Shown: positions 6,287 to 6,914 of the stretch, one piece after another | How the letters are laid out: each line of letters begins with the position of its first letter | Position numbering within the stretch: the first letter of the stretch is position 1 | Assembly (NCBI GenBank): GCA_023245385.1 | Contig: JAHFKM010000045.1 | Coordinates: 1 to 6,914, forward strand | DNA: 6,914 bases | Origin: an archaeon | Lineage (GTDB): Archaea > Nanobdellota > Nanobdellia > SCGC-AAA011-G17 > GW2011-AR18 | Reading direction: 5' to 3' | Notes under the pieces: model-generated | The model's input: the letters and a program-made list of their open reading frames with translations, nothing else | Databases searched by the model: none | Told to the model about the DNA's origin: nothing | Translations under genes and position numbers: made by a program

Positions 6287-6305
6287 TTTTCTTCATTCCA
6301 CCACT

Positions 6306-6914
6306 ATGTACATCAGTTTTTTATACAACTCCCCCCACAGAGTACATGCAGCATGGGCAAGATCAGTCAACGCACACTTTATTAATGACAGAGTTTCTCA
6401 TTCTATTCCCACTCTTTCCCGACTGCTCAAATCATTCTTCACCCTAAAAAAAATACCCTCATCCACAGACCTCCTCCTCTGCGAAGGAGGATCACAAATC
6501 TTTACCGGAGCACTCTGGAAACTCTTCCATCCCACTAAAAAATTAGTTCTCATCGTCTCAGACCCAAAAATGTATTATCTCCATATGATGGGATTCTTAA
6601 AAAAATCTTTCAACCTCCTCGCACTTTCTCCCGTAGATCTCTTTATCCCCACCTCACCATTAATGCACACTCTCATCCCAAAAAAACTCACTGGAAAAAA
6701 ATTCATTGTTTATCCTTTTTTTGACAAAGAACGCTTCAAAGGAAAAAAAGCAGATCTCACAAGCCATAACATCCTCTTCGCAGCACGTATCTGCAAAGAA
6801 AAAGGAACAGATCTCCTCATCCAAACACATCTTCATCTTAAAAAAACATTCAAAGACACACACCTTTTTCTTTTAGGTATCAGTTCATTTATTCCAGGAC
6901 AAGGAAACCTCCGC
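6306..6914 (+). CDS. GT4-like glycosyltransferase, partial (C-terminus beyond right edge)
   Basis: The frame is open for 203 codons from the ATG at 6306 to the window end. Residues 1-140 are consistent with a GT-B N-terminal domain: a first strand M-Y-I-S-F-L-Y, C59-E-G-G-S near 59-63, and V-L-I-V-S-D-P at 81-87, where a nucleotide-sugar enzyme would position its acceptor. The stretch I-V-Y-P-F-F-D at 134-140 ends the linker. The C-domain then starts with I-L-F-A-A-R-I-C-K-E-K-G at 156-167, the GT4 donor-phosphate motif with R161 and K166. The rest of the nucleotide-binding domain, including the EX7E region, lies outside the window. No signal peptide or membrane segment is visible, so it should act on the cytoplasmic side. 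Donor and acceptor are unknown. Because only the N-domain and the first C-domain strand are present, GT4 is likely but not certain. Confidence 0.82.
   Translation, partial: MYISFLYNSPHRVHAAWARSVNAHFINDRVSHSIPTLSRLLKSFFTLKKIPSSTDLLLCEGGSQIFTGALWKLFHPTKKLVLIVSDPKMYYLHMMGFLKKSFNLLALSPVDLFIPTSPLMHTLIPKKLTGKKFIVYPFFDKERFKGKKADLTSHNILFAARICKEKGTDLLIQTHLHLKKTFKDTHLFLLGISSFIPGQGNLR

Noticed and set aside
6660..6863. Minus-strand 67-codon open frame, Phe/Cys/Glu-rich
   Set aside because: Antisense of the GT4-like gene at 6306-6914 with no domain; a compositional artefact.

Overview
The window looks like chromosomal DNA from an archaeon, possibly a small-genome DPANN-type lineage; that placement is inference. 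The evidence is promoter architecture. All seven genes start with ATG, none has a convincing Shine-Dalgarno sequence, and all seven have a TATA-like element about 24-30 bases upstream of the start codon. That is the arrangement expected for leaderless archaeal transcripts. There are no rRNA or tRNA genes, CRISPR arrays or insertion sequences, and no gene-free stretch longer than 300 bases.

The content is a cell-surface glycan (glycosylation) locus. From left to right: (1) 1-982, minus strand, a polytopic membrane protein resembling GT-C / 6-pyruvoyl-tetrahydropterin-synthase-related membrane proteins, cut by the left edge; (2) a 175-base divergent promoter region; (3) 1158-2291, plus, a radical SAM enzyme with a SPASM/twitch-like C-terminal cluster domain; (4) 2238-2471, minus, a small helix-turn-helix protein whose 3' end is antisense to the end of the radical SAM gene; (5) 2543-3631, minus, a GT4-type glycosyltransferase; (6) 3685-4707, plus, GDP-mannose 4,6-dehydratase (gmd); (7) 4734-6281, plus, a Wzx/MATE-type polysaccharide flippase; (8) 6306-6914, plus, a second GT4-like glycosyltransferase, cut by the right edge.

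A plausible joint role is as follows. Gmd makes GDP-4-keto-6-deoxymannose, the precursor of a deoxyhexose. The cytoplasmic GT4 enzymes build a lipid-linked oligosaccharide, the flippase moves it across the membrane, and the GT-C-like protein may add sugars from lipid-phosphate donors on the outer face. The radical SAM enzyme may modify a sugar, lipid or peptide, but its substrate cannot be read from the sequence.

The most notable features are regulatory and compositional. One symmetric TATATA element sits at the right distance from both divergent starts of the GT4/gmd pair. Two other TATA elements are embedded in the stop codon of the preceding gene. The plus strand is depleted in G and rich in A and C across the window, whichever strand is coding. 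I found no clearly new defence or mobile system. The best candidate for something undescribed is the radical SAM/SPASM gene with its convergent, antisense-overlapping HTH partner inside a glycan locus.
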